A stretch of DNA of 64,000 nt, taken from contig NZ_CP048834.1 in NCBI RefSeq assembly GCF_012971745.1, forward strand, positions 3,782,001 through 3,846,000, written 5' to 3'. The stretch is from Starkeya sp. ORNL1. GTDB taxonomy: Bacteria > Pseudomonadota > Alphaproteobacteria > Rhizobiales > Xanthobacteraceae. The position numbers and the translations under genes were made by a program. Under the pieces are notes generated by a model, which saw nothing but the letters and a program-made list of their open reading frames with translations, was not told the origin of the DNA and searched no databases. How positions within the stretch are numbered: the first letter of the stretch is position 1; each line of letters opens with the position of its first letter. Positions 54,419 to 63,247 of the stretch are shown here, one piece after another.

Positions 54419-55450
54419 CTACCGCACCAGGCCGACAATATCCTTCACATGGGTCATGGTCTCGGCCGCGATCACGCGGGCGCGGTCGGCGCCGTCGCGC
54501 AGCACGGCGTCGATATGGACGGGATCGTCCACCAGGCGCTTCATCTCGCCGCCGATCGGGCCGAGTTTGGCCACCGCCAGATCGACCAGCGCCGCCTTGA
54601 AGGTGGAGAACTGCCCGCCGCCGAACTCGCCCAGCACCTCGGCCTTCGTGCTGCCGGCGAGGGCGGCATAGATCCCGACCAGATTCTCCGCCTCCGGCCG
54701 TCCCGCCAGCCCTTCCGCCTCGGAGGGCAGCGGCTCCGGATCGGTCTTGGCCCGGCGCACCTTGGAGGCGATGGCGTCGGCATCGTCGGTGAGATTGATG
54801 CGCGAGAGATCCGACGGGTCGGACTTCGACATCTTCTTGGTGCCGTCGCGCAGGCTCATCACCCGCGCCGCCGGGCCGCCGATCAGCGGCTCGGTGAGCG
54901 GGAAGAACGCCTCGCCGAAGCCGGCCGCGGCGATGGAGGGTGCGAAGTCATTGTTGAACTTCTGCGCGATGTCGCGGGTCAGCTCCAGATGCTGCTTCTG
55001 GTCCTCGCCCACCGGCACATGGGTGGCGCGATAGACCAGGATGTCGGCCGCCATCAGGTTCGGATAGGCATAGAGCCCGACCGAGGCGTTCTCGCGATCC
55101 TTGCCGGCCTTCTCCTTGAACTGGGTCATGCGGTTCAGCCAGCCGAGGCGGGCGACGCAATTGAACACCCAGGCGAGCTCGGCGTGCTCGGCGACCTGGC
55201 TCTGGTTGAAGACGATGTGGCGTGTCGGGTCGATGCCGGCGGCGATGAAGGCAGCCGTGACCTCGCGAATCTGCTTCTTCAGCTCGACCGGATCCTGCCA
55301 GACGGTGATGGCATGCAGATCGACCACGCAATACAGGCAGTCATAGCTCGCCTGCAGCTCGACGAAGCGCTTGATGGCGCCAAGATAATTGCCGAGATGC
55401 AGATTGCCCGTCGGCTGCACGCCGGAGAAGACCCGCTGCTGGAATGCCAT
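54419..55450 (-). CDS. trpS: tryptophan-tRNA ligase
   Basis: 343 aa. Class I motifs [20 protein letters not shown] (HIGH variant) and [17 protein letters not shown] (KMSKS), plus [14 protein letters not shown] and [20 protein letters not shown]. Follows murJ by 88 bases on the same strand. Cytosolic. Confidence 0.97.
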   Translation of the reverse strand: MAFQQRVFSGVQPTGNLHLGNYLGAIKRFVELQASYDCLYCVVDLHAITVWQDPVELKKQIREVTAAFIAAGIDPTRHIVFNQSQVAEHAELAWVFNCVARLGWLNRMTQFKEKAGKDRENASVGLYAYPNLMAADILVYRATHVPVGEDQKQHLELTRDIAQKFNNDFAPSIAAAGFGEAFFPLTEPLIGGPAARVMSLRDGTKKMSKSDPSDLSRINLTDDADAIASKVRRAKTDPEPLPSEAEGLAGRPEAENLVGIYAALAGSTKAEVLGEFGGGQFSTFKAALVDLAVAKLGPIGGEMKRLVDDPVHIDAVLRDGADRARVIAAETMTHVKDIVGLVR

Positions 55451-55538
55451 TTATGCCGTTCCTCAGTTCGCCGAAGCGCGGGCGCTATGACATGCACAAG
55501 CCGGCGCGGCAAGGTGTGATGGCATCCGGTGCCGGCCT

Positions 55539-57083
55539 TCAGCGGCGCAACGCCGTCAGGTCGAGCGCGCCGGAAAGCTGGGCGGCGCCGGCATAGATGG
55601 CGACGCCGAACACCACGCAGCCGGCAAGCGCGGCGAGGCCGGCTAAGCCGTGCGCGGCAAGTGCGTCCGACAGCAGCCAGGCCGCGCCCATGACCGCCAC
55701 CGTCATGGCGAGCGCGGCGAGCGCGAGGCGCGGCAGGCGGCGGCGCACCGCGCCATCCAGCCTCAGGAGGCCACGCCGCGCGAGGCCGAGCGTCAGTCCC
55801 GCCAGCCCGACCGCGCTGGAGACGAGGATGCCGAGCGCCGGCCCCGCAACACCAAGCGGACCCGCCAGTGCGAAACCAGCAACGCCGCCGGCCGCCAGTG
55901 CGGCGAGGCCGGCACGCGTGGCAAGGCGGCCCTCGCCATGGGCGAAGGCGATGGCGGCGAGGATCTTCTCCACTGCCTGCACCGGCAATGCGAGCGCAAG
56001 CAGAGCCAGCACATAGGACGTTGCGGCCACCGCATCGGCATCGAAGGCGCCGCGCTTGAACAGCACCACCACGATCGGCTCGGCCAGCACCATCAGCCCG
56101 AGGCCGGCCGGCAAGGTCAGCGCCAGCGCCGCCTCGGCCGCGCGGGCACCGGCATTGCCGGGGGTCGAGCGCGCCTGCGCCGCCAGCAAGGGCAGCAGCA
56201 CCGCACCGGCGCTGGCGCCGACCACGCCGAGCGGCAGTTCGATCAGCCGGCCGGCGTAGAACAGCGCGGCGACGCCTCCGACCGTGCCGGATGCCGCGGC
56301 GCCCGCCACCAGGAAACGCAGCTGCGGCAGCGCCGCCGCCAGCAAGGAAGGCCCGGATTGGACAAGCATCGGCCAGGCGGCACCGAGCGCGGCGCGCAGC
56401 GCTTGCCCAGATACGCCAGAAGGCGCGAACCGGCTGCCATTGACCGCGCCGATCATCAAGGCGAGCTGCGCCAGGGCGCCGGCGACGCTCGCCGCGGCCA
56501 GCCAGGCGAGTGCACGGCTCTCCGGCACCAGGAACACTACGCCGAGCACGAGAAGCACGGCGATGTTGCTCAGCACCGGGGCGAAGGCGGGCATGGTCGC
56601 GCGGCCGGACGCGTTGGCGATCGCCGCCAGCACGCCGGCCGCCGCCATCAAGGGCAGGCAGACCACGGCGAGCCGGCCGACCAGCACGGCACCGGCGGCG
56701 CGTTCGCCGTCCCAATCGAAGCCGGGCGCCAGCAGAGCGATGACCAGCGGCATCAACACCGTCATGACGATGGCAAGCAGGCTGGCCGCGGCGGTGATGA
56801 GCGCCAGAGCGGCAGCGGCGCGGGCACGCGCCTCTGCGATTCCCGCCTCGCGCTCGGCATCGAGCAGGCCGGGGACCACCGCGGCATTAAGCGCGCCCTC
56901 GCTGAGGAGGCGACGGGCCAGCTGCGGCACGGCGAGGCCGGCCACCGCCGCATCCGCCACCGCGCCGGCGCCGAACAAGGCGGCGACCGCGGCGTCGCGC
57001 ACAAAGCCGAGCACGCGGGAGGCGAGCGTCAGGCCGGCCACGGTCGAGGCATGACGGAACGGGGCTTCAGGGGCGGGGCTCAT
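55539..57083 (-). CDS. murJ: lipid II flippase MurJ
   Basis: 514 aa from the ATG at 57083, about 14 membrane helices. Family motifs: TLASRVLGFVRDAAVAALFG, VPQLARRLLSEGALNAAVVP and AMASGRATMPA-like (ANASGRATMPAFAPVLSNIA). Flips lipid II for peptidoglycan synthesis. An adenosine kinase gene is divergent across 106 bases. Confidence 0.95.
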   Translation of the reverse strand: MSPAPEAPFRHASTVAGLTLASRVLGFVRDAAVAALFGAGAVADAAVAGLAVPQLARRLLSEGALNAAVVPGLLDAEREAGIAEARARAAAALALITAAASLLAIVMTVLMPLVIALLAPGFDWDGERAAGAVLVGRLAVVCLPLMAAAGVLAAIANASGRATMPAFAPVLSNIAVLLVLGVVFLVPESRALAWLAAASVAGALAQLALMIGAVNGSRFAPSGVSGQALRAALGAAWPMLVQSGPSLLAAALPQLRFLVAGAAASGTVGGVAALFYAGRLIELPLGVVGASAGAVLLPLLAAQARSTPGNAGARAAEAALALTLPAGLGLMVLAEPIVVVLFKRGAFDADAVAATSYVLALLALALPVQAVEKILAAIAFAHGEGRLATRAGLAALAAGGVAGFALAGPLGVAGPALGILVSSAVGLAGLTLGLARRGLLRLDGAVRRRLPRLALAALAMTVAVMGAAWLLSDALAAHGLAGLAALAGCVVFGVAIYAGAAQLSGALDLTALRR

Positions 57084-57189
57084 GGGCGGGTCATATTTAA
57101 CCTGACCGGGTGACGGCCGGAAGCGTTGCGAGGCCTGTCCCGCTCTGCTACCGCGTCGCAGCACCCCGGCAGTAAAGAAAGGCCCGCTC

Positions 57190-58191
57190 GTGAGCGCACC
57201 CCAACTCGACGTGCTCGGCTTCGGCAATGCCATCGTCGATGTCCTTGCCCGCACCGAGGACGACTTCCTCATCCGCCACGGCATGCGCAAGGGCGGCATG
57301 ACGCTGATCGACGAGACGCAGGCGGAGACGATCTATGCCGCCATGGGGCCGGGCATCGAGATCTCCGGCGGCTCGGCGGCGAACAGCATGGCGGGTGTCG
57401 CCTCGCTCGGCGGACGCGCCGGATTCATCGGCAAGGTTAAGGACGACGCGCTCGGCCTGATCTTCGACCATGACATCGAGGCGGCCGGCGTGCGCTTTCC
57501 CACCGTCGCGGCGGCGACCGGCCCGGCGACGGCGCGCTGCCTGATCCTGGTGACGCCCGATGGCGAGCGCACCATGAACACCTATCTCGGCGCGGCGCAG
57601 AATCTCGTGCCCGACGATTTCGACGAGGCGCTGGTGGCTAGCGCGGCGGTGACCTATCTCGAAGGCTATCTGTGGGATCCGCCGCCGGCGAAGCAGGCTT
57701 TCCTCAAGGCTGCCGGCATCGCCCACAAGGCGGGGCGGACTGTAGCGCTGACGCTCTCCGACGCGTTCTGTGTCGACCGCTACCGCGCCGAATTCCTCGG
57801 ATTGATGCGCGAGGGCACGGTGGACCTGTTGTTCGCCAATGAGACCGAGCTGAAGTCGCTCTACCAGACCGCGGATTTCGACACCGCCCTCGCGGTGCTC
57901 CGCCAGGACGTGAAGCGCGCCGTGGTGACGCGCAGCGAGAACGGGGCGCTCACCGTTGCGGGTCCCGAGACATTTGCGGTGCCGGTGTTCCCGGTGGCCA
58001 GCGTCGTCGATACCACCGGCGCCGGCGACCTGTTCGCCGCCGGCTATCTGCACGGCCACGCCCGCGGTTTCTCCCCGGAGGAGTCGCTGCGGCTCGGCGC
58101 GCTGTGCGCGGCCGAGGTGATCAGCCATATGGGCGCGCGCCCGGAACGCTCGCTGAAGGAGCTGGCGGAAGAGAACGGGCTCAGGGTTTGA
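57190..58191 (+). CDS. PfkB family sugar kinase, adenosine kinase type
   Basis: 333 aa starting at a GTG (57190) with AAAGAAAGG 7 bases upstream. N-terminal LDVLGFGNAIVDVLARTEDD and EISGGSAANSMAGVASLGGR, and C-terminal VVDTTGAGDLFAAGYLHGHA with the catalytic Asp. The alphaproteobacterial adenosine kinase group has this pattern; other nucleoside or sugar kinases are possible. Confidence 0.88.
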   Translation: MSAPQLDVLGFGNAIVDVLARTEDDFLIRHGMRKGGMTLIDETQAETIYAAMGPGIEISGGSAANSMAGVASLGGRAGFIGKVKDDALGLIFDHDIEAAGVRFPTVAAATGPATARCLILVTPDGERTMNTYLGAAQNLVPDDFDEALVASAAVTYLEGYLWDPPPAKQAFLKAAGIAHKAGRTVALTLSDAFCVDRYRAEFLGLMREGTVDLLFANETELKSLYQTADFDTALAVLRQDVKRAVVTRSENGALTVAGPETFAVPVFPVASVVDTTGAGDLFAAGYLHGHARGFSPEESLRLGALCAAEVISHMGARPERSLKELAEENGLRV

Positions 58192-58206
58192 GGTAGCTCG
58201 GCGCGA

Positions 58207-58311
58207 GCATCCTTCGAGGCTCGCTGGCGCTCGCACCTCAGGATGAGGTTCATTTAAAAAGCGACCTCATCCTGAGGCGCCCGGCAAAGCCGGGCCTCGA
58301 AGGATGCTCGC
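58207..58311. repeat. palindromic repeat pair, family A (copy 6)
   Basis: GCATCCTTCGAGGCTCGC...GCACCTCAGGATGAGGT (58207-58248) and CGACCTCATCCTGAGGCGCC...GGGCCTCGAAGGATGCTC (58262-58309), joined by TCATTTAAAAAG. It lies between the convergent ends of the kinase and actR genes. Confidence 0.88.
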
Positions 58312-58321
58312 CTGGCGCCGA

Positions 58322-58870
58322 CTAACGCGGCGCGCGCTTTGCGAGGATGCGTTGCAGCGTGCGGCGGTGCATGCTGAGGCGGCGCGCAGTCTCGGAGACA
58401 TTGCGCCCACACAATTCATAGACGCGCTGGATATGCTCCCAACGCACCCGGTCCGCCGACATCGGGTTCTCGGGGAGCTGCGGCTTGTAGTCGCCCTGCG
58501 CGTTCAAGGCGGCGCAGATGTCGTCGGCGTCCGCCGGCTTCGCCAGATAATCGACCGCGCCCATCTTCACCGCATTCACCGCGGTGGCGATGTTGCCGTA
58601 GCCCGTGAGGATGATGCCGCGCGCTTCGGGACGGCGGCGCTTCAAGGCGGAGATGACGTCGAGCCCGTTTCCGTCGCCAAGCCGCATGTCCACCACCGCA
58701 TAGGCCGGCGCGCCGCCTTCGACGCGGGCGAGGCCGTCGGCCACGGTCTCGGCGGTGGTGACGACGAAGCCGCGGGATTCCATGGCGCGGGCGAGGCGCT
58801 GGAGGAAGGGCCGATCGTCATCGACGATCAGCAGCGAGCGGTCGGCGGTATCGGAGGTGGCGTCGAGCAT
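58322..58870 (-). CDS. actR: redox response regulator ActR/RegA
   Basis: 182 aa. Receiver domain with acidic pocket (LLIVDDDRPFL), phosphoacceptor Asp61 (YAVVDMRLGDGNGLDV), Thr89 (IILTGYGN) and Lys111 (YLAKPADADD); then a Pro linker and a Fis-type HTH (VSETARRLSMHRRTLQRILA). This is the near-invariant RegA/ActR/PrrA output helix. Controls redox-dependent respiration, photosynthesis and carbon or nitrogen fixation. AAGGAAG precedes the ATG. The gap to actS is 181 bases with no clear feature. Confidence 0.95.
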   Translation of the reverse strand: MLDATSDTADRSLLIVDDDRPFLQRLARAMESRGFVVTTAETVADGLARVEGGAPAYAVVDMRLGDGNGLDVISALKRRRPEARGIILTGYGNIATAVNAVKMGAVDYLAKPADADDICAALNAQGDYKPQLPENPMSADRVRWEHIQRVYELCGRNVSETARRLSMHRRTLQRILAKRAPR

Positions 58871-59051
58871 GGCGTATCTTCCTTGGCCGGACGATGCGCC
58901 CCGTGGGGGACGCGCGAAACGGCCTCAACATTCGTCGCAGACTACTATCCCGCGACGGAGCACGCAAAGTTCCCGCAAAGAGTCCATGCGTCAAGCGCGC
59001 GCAGCGAACCCGAAACCGCATCAACAGCGTGCGATCGGGCCGAAATCGCGA

Positions 59052-60419
59052 TCATGCGGCGTCGATGGTCCGCGCCCGCTCGCGCCCGTCGGAGATGTCG
59101 ATCAGCGCACGCGGCCAGCGCACGCTCACCTCGGCGCCATGGGCGGGGGCGACGCGGTTCAGGAAGCCGAGCTCGGCGCCGGAGCGCTCCAGCAAGGTCT
59201 TGGCGATGAACACGCCGAGGCCGAGCCCATCACCGTCGCCATCACCGTCGCCATCGCCGCCCTTGCGCCAGCGGTGGCGGCCGCGGCTGGTCACATAGGG
59301 CGCGCCGATGCGGTCGATCAGCTCGGGCGGGAAGCCGGGGCCGTCATCGGTGACGGTGATGACGACCTCGCGGTCGGTCCAGCTGGCGACGATCTCGACC
59401 CGGGTGGCAGCGAAATCGACGGCGTTCTCGACGATGTTGCCGAGCCCGTAGAGCAGGCCGGGATTGCGCGCGATCACCGGCTCGGACCCGCCGGTCGGCA
59501 GCGCGATGGCGATATTGATGCCGAAATTGCGGTGCGGGGCGACCACATCCTCGATGATGTGCGAGATCGGCATGCGGTCGAACGGGGCGTCGCCGGCGTC
59601 GAGCGAGGTGAGCGTGCGCAGGATCGCCCGGCAGCGGTCAACCTGCTCGGACAAGAGCTTGATGTCCTCGCTCATCGGGCTCTCGGCCGGCAGCGATCGG
59701 CCAAGTTCCTTGACGACGACGGTGATGGTGGCGAGCGGGGTGCCGAGCTCGTGCGCGGCGGCGGCGGCGAGGCCGTCCAGCGCGGAGAGATGCTGCTCGC
59801 GCGCCAGCACCAGCTCGGTGGCGGCCAGCGCCTCGGACAGTTCGCGGGTCTCCTCGGCGACGCGCCACGCATGCACGCCGATGAAGGCGATGGCGAGCGC
59901 CAGCGCGCACCAGATGCCGGCGAGATAGAGCGGCGGCAGTTGGGGAGCGGCGCCCAGCGCATCATGCGCCGCCCAGGGCAGCGGCATCTGCCAAAGCCCG
60001 ACAATGGCGGCGCACAGCCCCGCCAGCAGGCCGAGCAATATGGTGGTGCGCGGCGACAGCGCGGTCGCCGAGATCAGCACCGGGGCGAGGAACAGCAGCG
60101 CGAACGGATTGGCGAGGCCGCCGGTGAGGAACAGCAGCGCGGCCAGCTGCAATATGTCATAGGCCAGCAGCCACGCCGCCTCGCCATCCGACAGCCGGCG
60201 CGCGCCGGGATTGCGCAGCCGTAGCGCGAGGTTGAGCCAGGCGGAGAGCGCGACCACGGCAAGGCAGGCGCCGATCGGCAGCGAGAAACCGAGCAGCAGC
60301 TGCACCACGATGATGGCGAGCGTCTGCCCGGCGACGGCAAGCCAACGCAGCCGCACCAGCGTATCGAGCCGGAGGCCGAAGAAACGTTCGCCAATGGGGC
60401 GGTCGAGCGAGAACAGCAT
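59052..60419 (-). CDS. actS: redox sensor histidine kinase ActS/RegB
   Basis: 455 aa. Six membrane helices in residues 20-180, with the quinone-binding motif TGGLANPFALLFLAPV (100-114). H-box AAAAHELGTPLATITVV (His223), the redox Cys263 (VDRCRAILRTL), N-box NIVENAVDFAATRVEI and G boxes (TVTDDGPGF; LGLGVFIAKTLLERSGA). Senses quinone/redox state and phosphorylates ActR. Just before the G2 box is a GGDGDGDGDGDG tract encoded by a DNA tandem repeat. The gene is upstream of actR on the same strand. Confidence 0.95.
   Translation of the reverse strand: MLFSLDRPIGERFFGLRLDTLVRLRWLAVAGQTLAIIVVQLLLGFSLPIGACLAVVALSAWLNLALRLRNPGARRLSDGEAAWLLAYDILQLAALLFLTGGLANPFALLFLAPVLISATALSPRTTILLGLLAGLCAAIVGLWQMPLPWAAHDALGAAPQLPPLYLAGIWCALALAIAFIGVHAWRVAEETRELSEALAATELVLAREQHLSALDGLAAAAAHELGTPLATITVVVKELGRSLPAESPMSEDIKLLSEQVDRCRAILRTLTSLDAGDAPFDRMPISHIIEDVVAPHRNFGINIAIALPTGGSEPVIARNPGLLYGLGNIVENAVDFAATRVEIVASWTDREVVITVTDDGPGFPPELIDRIGAPYVTSRGRHRWRKGGDGDGDGDGDGLGLGVFIAKTLLERSGAELGFLNRVAPAHGAEVSVRWPRALIDISDGRERARTIDAA
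59227..59259 (-). repeat. 12-bp tandem repeat inside actS
   Basis: CCATCACCGTCG occurs twice in tandem (59227-59238, 59239-59250), followed by a partial third unit CCATCGCCG. It encodes the Gly-Asp tract at residues 387-398 in the ATP-lid region. The frame is kept since the unit length is a multiple of three. Confidence 0.85.
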
Positions 60420-60531
60420 GAAGAAGCGTTAGAACGCGCGCGAGCGGTTGGGAAGGGCCTCGTGCCGGGCTGCACTGGCGCAAGAACAGGCATGTCGGCC
60501 CGCTATCGCCTAGCCATAATGCAGGCATGCG

Positions 60532-60568
60532 TTGACGCGCCGCACCAAGCGCTTATCTATGTTGCAAC
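60532..60568 (+). promoter_or_regulatory. possible phaZ promoter and palindrome
   Basis: TTGACG (60532-60537), 16 bases, TATCTA (60554-60559), then the 8-bp palindrome GTTGCAAC (60561-60568), about 50 bases before the phaZ start. TGC-rich dyads can be PhaR sites in PHB-making bacteria, but this is only suggestive; the -10 match is weak. Confidence 0.3.
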
Positions 60569-60616
60569 GCACAAGCTTGGCGACGGGACGCGCCGGCGAC
60601 GGGAGTGGAGCCGCAG

Positions 60617-61972
60617 ATGGCAATCGGAGTGTTCGGCAACGCATTGCATGCCGATGAATTGCCGGATCCCTCGATCGAGGCGGCATCGGCATTGTCACGC
60701 CCGCTCTACTGGATGTTCGAGATGGGGCAGGCGGCGCTGAACCCCTATCGCGCGCTGGCCGATGCCGGCCGGCTGTATTACCGCAACCCGGTCAATCCGC
60801 TGGCGCACACTCAGCTCGGCAAGTCGGCCGCTGCCTGGTGCGAATTGTTCGAGCGCGCCACCCGGCGCTACGGCAAGCCGGACTGGGGCATCGACAGCGT
60901 CACCGTGGGCGCGACGCAGGTTCCGGTACGGGTGAGCGCGGCGTGGGAACGCCCGTTCTGCCGGCTGCTGCATTTCGAGCGGGTGTTCGAGCACGCGCCG
61001 CGCCGGCCGCAGCCGAAACTGCTGATCGTGGCGCCGATGTCCGGCCACTACGCCACGCTGCTGCGCGGCACGGTGCGCACGATGCTGGCGAACCACGACG
61101 TCTATGTCACCGATTGGGTCGACGCCAAGATGGTGCCGCTCACGGAGGGGCGGTTCGATCTCGACGACTATATCGACTACGTCATCAGCATGCTGCACCG
61201 CCTCGGCGGCGGCGTGCATGTGATGGCGGTGTGCCAGCCGGCGGTGCCGGTGCTCGCCGCCGTGGCGCGCATGGAGGCGGAGGACGACCCGCACGTCCCG
61301 GCCTCGATGGTGCTGATGGGCGGCCCGATCGACACCCGCGAAAGCCCGACTATCGTGAACGACGTCGCCATCGATCGCGGGCTCGACTGGTTCCGCCGCA
61401 ACGTCATCACGTCGGTGCCGTTTCCGCATCCCGGCGTGATGCGCCAGGTCTATCCCGGCTTCCTGCAGCTCCATGGCTTCGTCTCGATGAACCTGGAGCG
61501 GCATCTCCAGGCGCATTCCGACATGTTCCGCCATCTGGTGAAGGGCGACGGCGATTCCGCCGAGAAGCACCGTGAATTCTATGACGAATATCTGGCGGTG
61601 ATGGACCTCTCCGCCGAGTTCTATCTGCAGACCATCGAGACGGTGTTCATCCGCCACGATCTGCCGCTCGGCCGCATGACGCATCGCGGACTGCCGGTCG
61701 ATCCCTCGAAGATCCGCAATGTCGCGCTGCTCACCGTCGAAGGCGAGAATGACGACATTTCCGGCGTCGGCCAGACCGAGGCGGCGCAGCGGCTGTGCGT
61801 CAACATCCCGGAAGAGAAGCGGGTGCATTATCTCCAGCCGGCGGTGGGGCATTATGGCGTGTTCAACGGCTCGCGCTTCCGCTCCGAGATCGCGCCGCGC
61901 ATCTCCGACTTCATCCTCTCCAATAACTGGCCGAACAAGAAATCCAACAGTGCCCCGGCGGGCGTGGAGTAA
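60617..61972 (+). CDS. phaZ: intracellular polyhydroxyalkanoate (PHB) depolymerase
   Basis: 451 aa from the ATG at 60617 (GGAG 10 bases upstream). The nucleophile is Cys206 in VHVMAVCQPAVPVLAAVA, as in PhaZ1-type depolymerases; the likely acid is in LLTVEGENDDISG (about 379) and the His in PAVGHYGVFNGSR (His412). N-terminal YWMFEMGQAALNPYRALADA is family-typical. Degrades stored PHB in the cytosol. Divergent from actS. Confidence 0.93.
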   Translation: MAIGVFGNALHADELPDPSIEAASALSRPLYWMFEMGQAALNPYRALADAGRLYYRNPVNPLAHTQLGKSAAAWCELFERATRRYGKPDWGIDSVTVGATQVPVRVSAAWERPFCRLLHFERVFEHAPRRPQPKLLIVAPMSGHYATLLRGTVRTMLANHDVYVTDWVDAKMVPLTEGRFDLDDYIDYVISMLHRLGGGVHVMAVCQPAVPVLAAVARMEAEDDPHVPASMVLMGGPIDTRESPTIVNDVAIDRGLDWFRRNVITSVPFPHPGVMRQVYPGFLQLHGFVSMNLERHLQAHSDMFRHLVKGDGDSAEKHREFYDEYLAVMDLSAEFYLQTIETVFIRHDLPLGRMTHRGLPVDPSKIRNVALLTVEGENDDISGVGQTEAAQRLCVNIPEEKRVHYLQPAVGHYGVFNGSRFRSEIAPRISDFILSNNWPNKKSNSAPAGVE

Positions 61973-61981
61973 TTGACGCGA

Positions 61982-62004
61982 GATACCGGGGCGAGCCCGG
62001 TATC
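61982..62004. terminator. hairpin between convergent genes
   Basis: Perfect 9-bp stem GATACCGGG/CCCGGTATC with loop GCGAG, between the phaZ stop and the stop of the next minus-strand gene. No clear T-run. Confidence 0.55.
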
Positions 62005-62015
62005 CGCTTCGCGCC

Positions 62016-62516
62016 TTACTCGTCAGCGAGGCGCTCGGGCAGCAGGCGACGCAGCCGAACCGCGAAGGGCCGCACCACGGCCTCATAGGGCGCACCCTCC
62101 GTGCGCAGCTGTTTCAGCTCGCCATATTCCTCCGCGACGAAGCTCTCCACCGCGCTCTTCTGCGTGGCGGTCATCTTCGGGCTCCTGGCCAATCTCTGGC
62201 GCAACTCGGCGAACAGCGCATCGATCTCGCTCTGCGGAATGCCGGCGAGATAGCCGCGCATGGTGGCGTCGAGCGCCGTCCTCCAGCTCGCCTTGCTGAA
62301 GCCCTCGCGGGCAATGAGACCCTGCCCGACCTCGTCGCGCTCATACCAATCGTCGGCAACCTCGTCGTGATAGGCGAGCGTGCCGAAGCTCGGTTGCAGC
62401 TTCTCGATCAGCCCTACCACCTTGCCGGCCTCCTGCGCGGTCAGTGCGGAGGCCGGCGAGGCGAGCAGCAGGGCGAACAGCGGCAAGAGTTTCATCATCA
62501 GGAGTGCGCGGCGCAT
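62016..62516 (-). CDS. small secreted helical protein
   Basis: 166 aa from the ATG at 62516, which overlaps the upstream stop (TGATG). Signal peptide MRRALLMMKLLPLFALLLAS to ASA-L. The mature protein is mostly helical and charged, with an EFh-unlike repeat pattern (GQGLIAREGFSKASWRTALD, VESFVAEEYGELKQLRTEGA). Probably periplasmic. I do not recognise the family. Confidence 0.65.
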   Translation of the reverse strand: MRRALLMMKLLPLFALLLASPASALTAQEAGKVVGLIEKLQPSFGTLAYHDEVADDWYERDEVGQGLIAREGFSKASWRTALDATMRGYLAGIPQSEIDALFAELRQRLARSPKMTATQKSAVESFVAEEYGELKQLRTEGAPYEAVVRPFAVRLRRLLPERLADE

Positions 62517-62932
62517 CAGCGGCACTCCTGTGCCATGGCGGCCTGAGCCTGCGCGCCGGCCTGCGACTGGATGACCGAACCGCCGACCGAAGCCGCCTGC
62601 GCGGCGATGGCGCCGCCCTGCCCGGCCATGCCGCCAAAGCCTCCGACCATGGAGAGCGCACCCCCGAGCATCGCCGCCTGGGTCTGCTTGTTCGCCATCT
62701 CCTGCGCGGCGTCGGCGCAGCGCTGGGCAGCGGATTGCACTGCTACGATCTGCTTTGCCGACTGAGCGGAGGCTTTCGAGCCCGTGGCCGACCCTTTGAC
62801 TGACGCAGCATCGCTTTCTGTGGGCGCTGCCGCCGCGCTTTCCGGGTTCGATTGGCGCGCTGTGGCGGTGCCGAGCGTCTGGTTGCACGCGGCCGTGGCG
62901 AGGCCGAGCGCGAGAAGTATCCATGCCTTCAT
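62516..62932 (-). CDS. small lipoprotein, Ala/Gln-rich
   Basis: 138 aa. MKAWILLALGLATAACNQTL gives a lipobox ending in Cys (TAAC), with GGAGGCGGAAG before the ATG. The mature part is Ser/Ala-rich, then a Gly/Ala stretch (MLGGALSMVGGFGGMAGQGG) that could sit on a membrane. Two further cysteines (AAQRCADA, AQECR). Coupled to the next gene by a 1-base overlap. Function unknown. Confidence 0.65.
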   Translation of the reverse strand: MKAWILLALGLATAACNQTLGTATARQSNPESAAAAPTESDAASVKGSATGSKASAQSAKQIVAVQSAAQRCADAAQEMANKQTQAAMLGGALSMVGGFGGMAGQGGAIAAQAASVGGSVIQSQAGAQAQAAMAQECR

Positions 62933-63110
62933 GTCGTTTTCTTCCGCCTCCGCGGTGGTTGGTGCCGACCCAGCCACGCGGCGCGCCTGCGGCCCGCCGT
63001 CCGACGATGCGATGCCTACGACGGCAGAACGTTGAGCGTCTCGGCGCCCGGCGAACGAACTATGCAGGGGGCGAACAGGCGGGTCGGGATGAGCGGAAAA
63101 CTGAGAACAG

Positions 63111-63202
63111 CCCTCATCCCCGGACTTGATCCGGGGATCCAGCGAAGCCGCACGCACCTCGTCGAAGTCTGGGTACCCGGGTCAAGCCCGGGCATGAGGG
63201 CG
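63111..63202. repeat. palindromic repeat, family D
   Basis: CCCTCATCCCCGGACTTGAT CCGGGGATCC hairpin followed, 27 bases later, by GGGTACCCGGGTCAAGCCCGGGCATGAGGG. Outer arms CCCTCATCCCCGG / CCCGGGCATGAGGG are inverted. It lies in the 315-base gap 62933-63247 between the lipoprotein start and the AraC gene end; apart from it I see no gene or clear promoter there. Confidence 0.75.
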
Positions 63203-63247
63203 TATGGAGCGGGCCAAGTCGGCTCAAGCGAACTCTGAACCCGCCTC

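Noticed and set aside
59227..59259. GGDGD sequence in ActS as a GGDEF (diguanylate cyclase) site
   Set aside because: It lies in the ATP lid of a clear histidine kinase and is coded by a short tandem repeat; no cyclase fold surrounds it.
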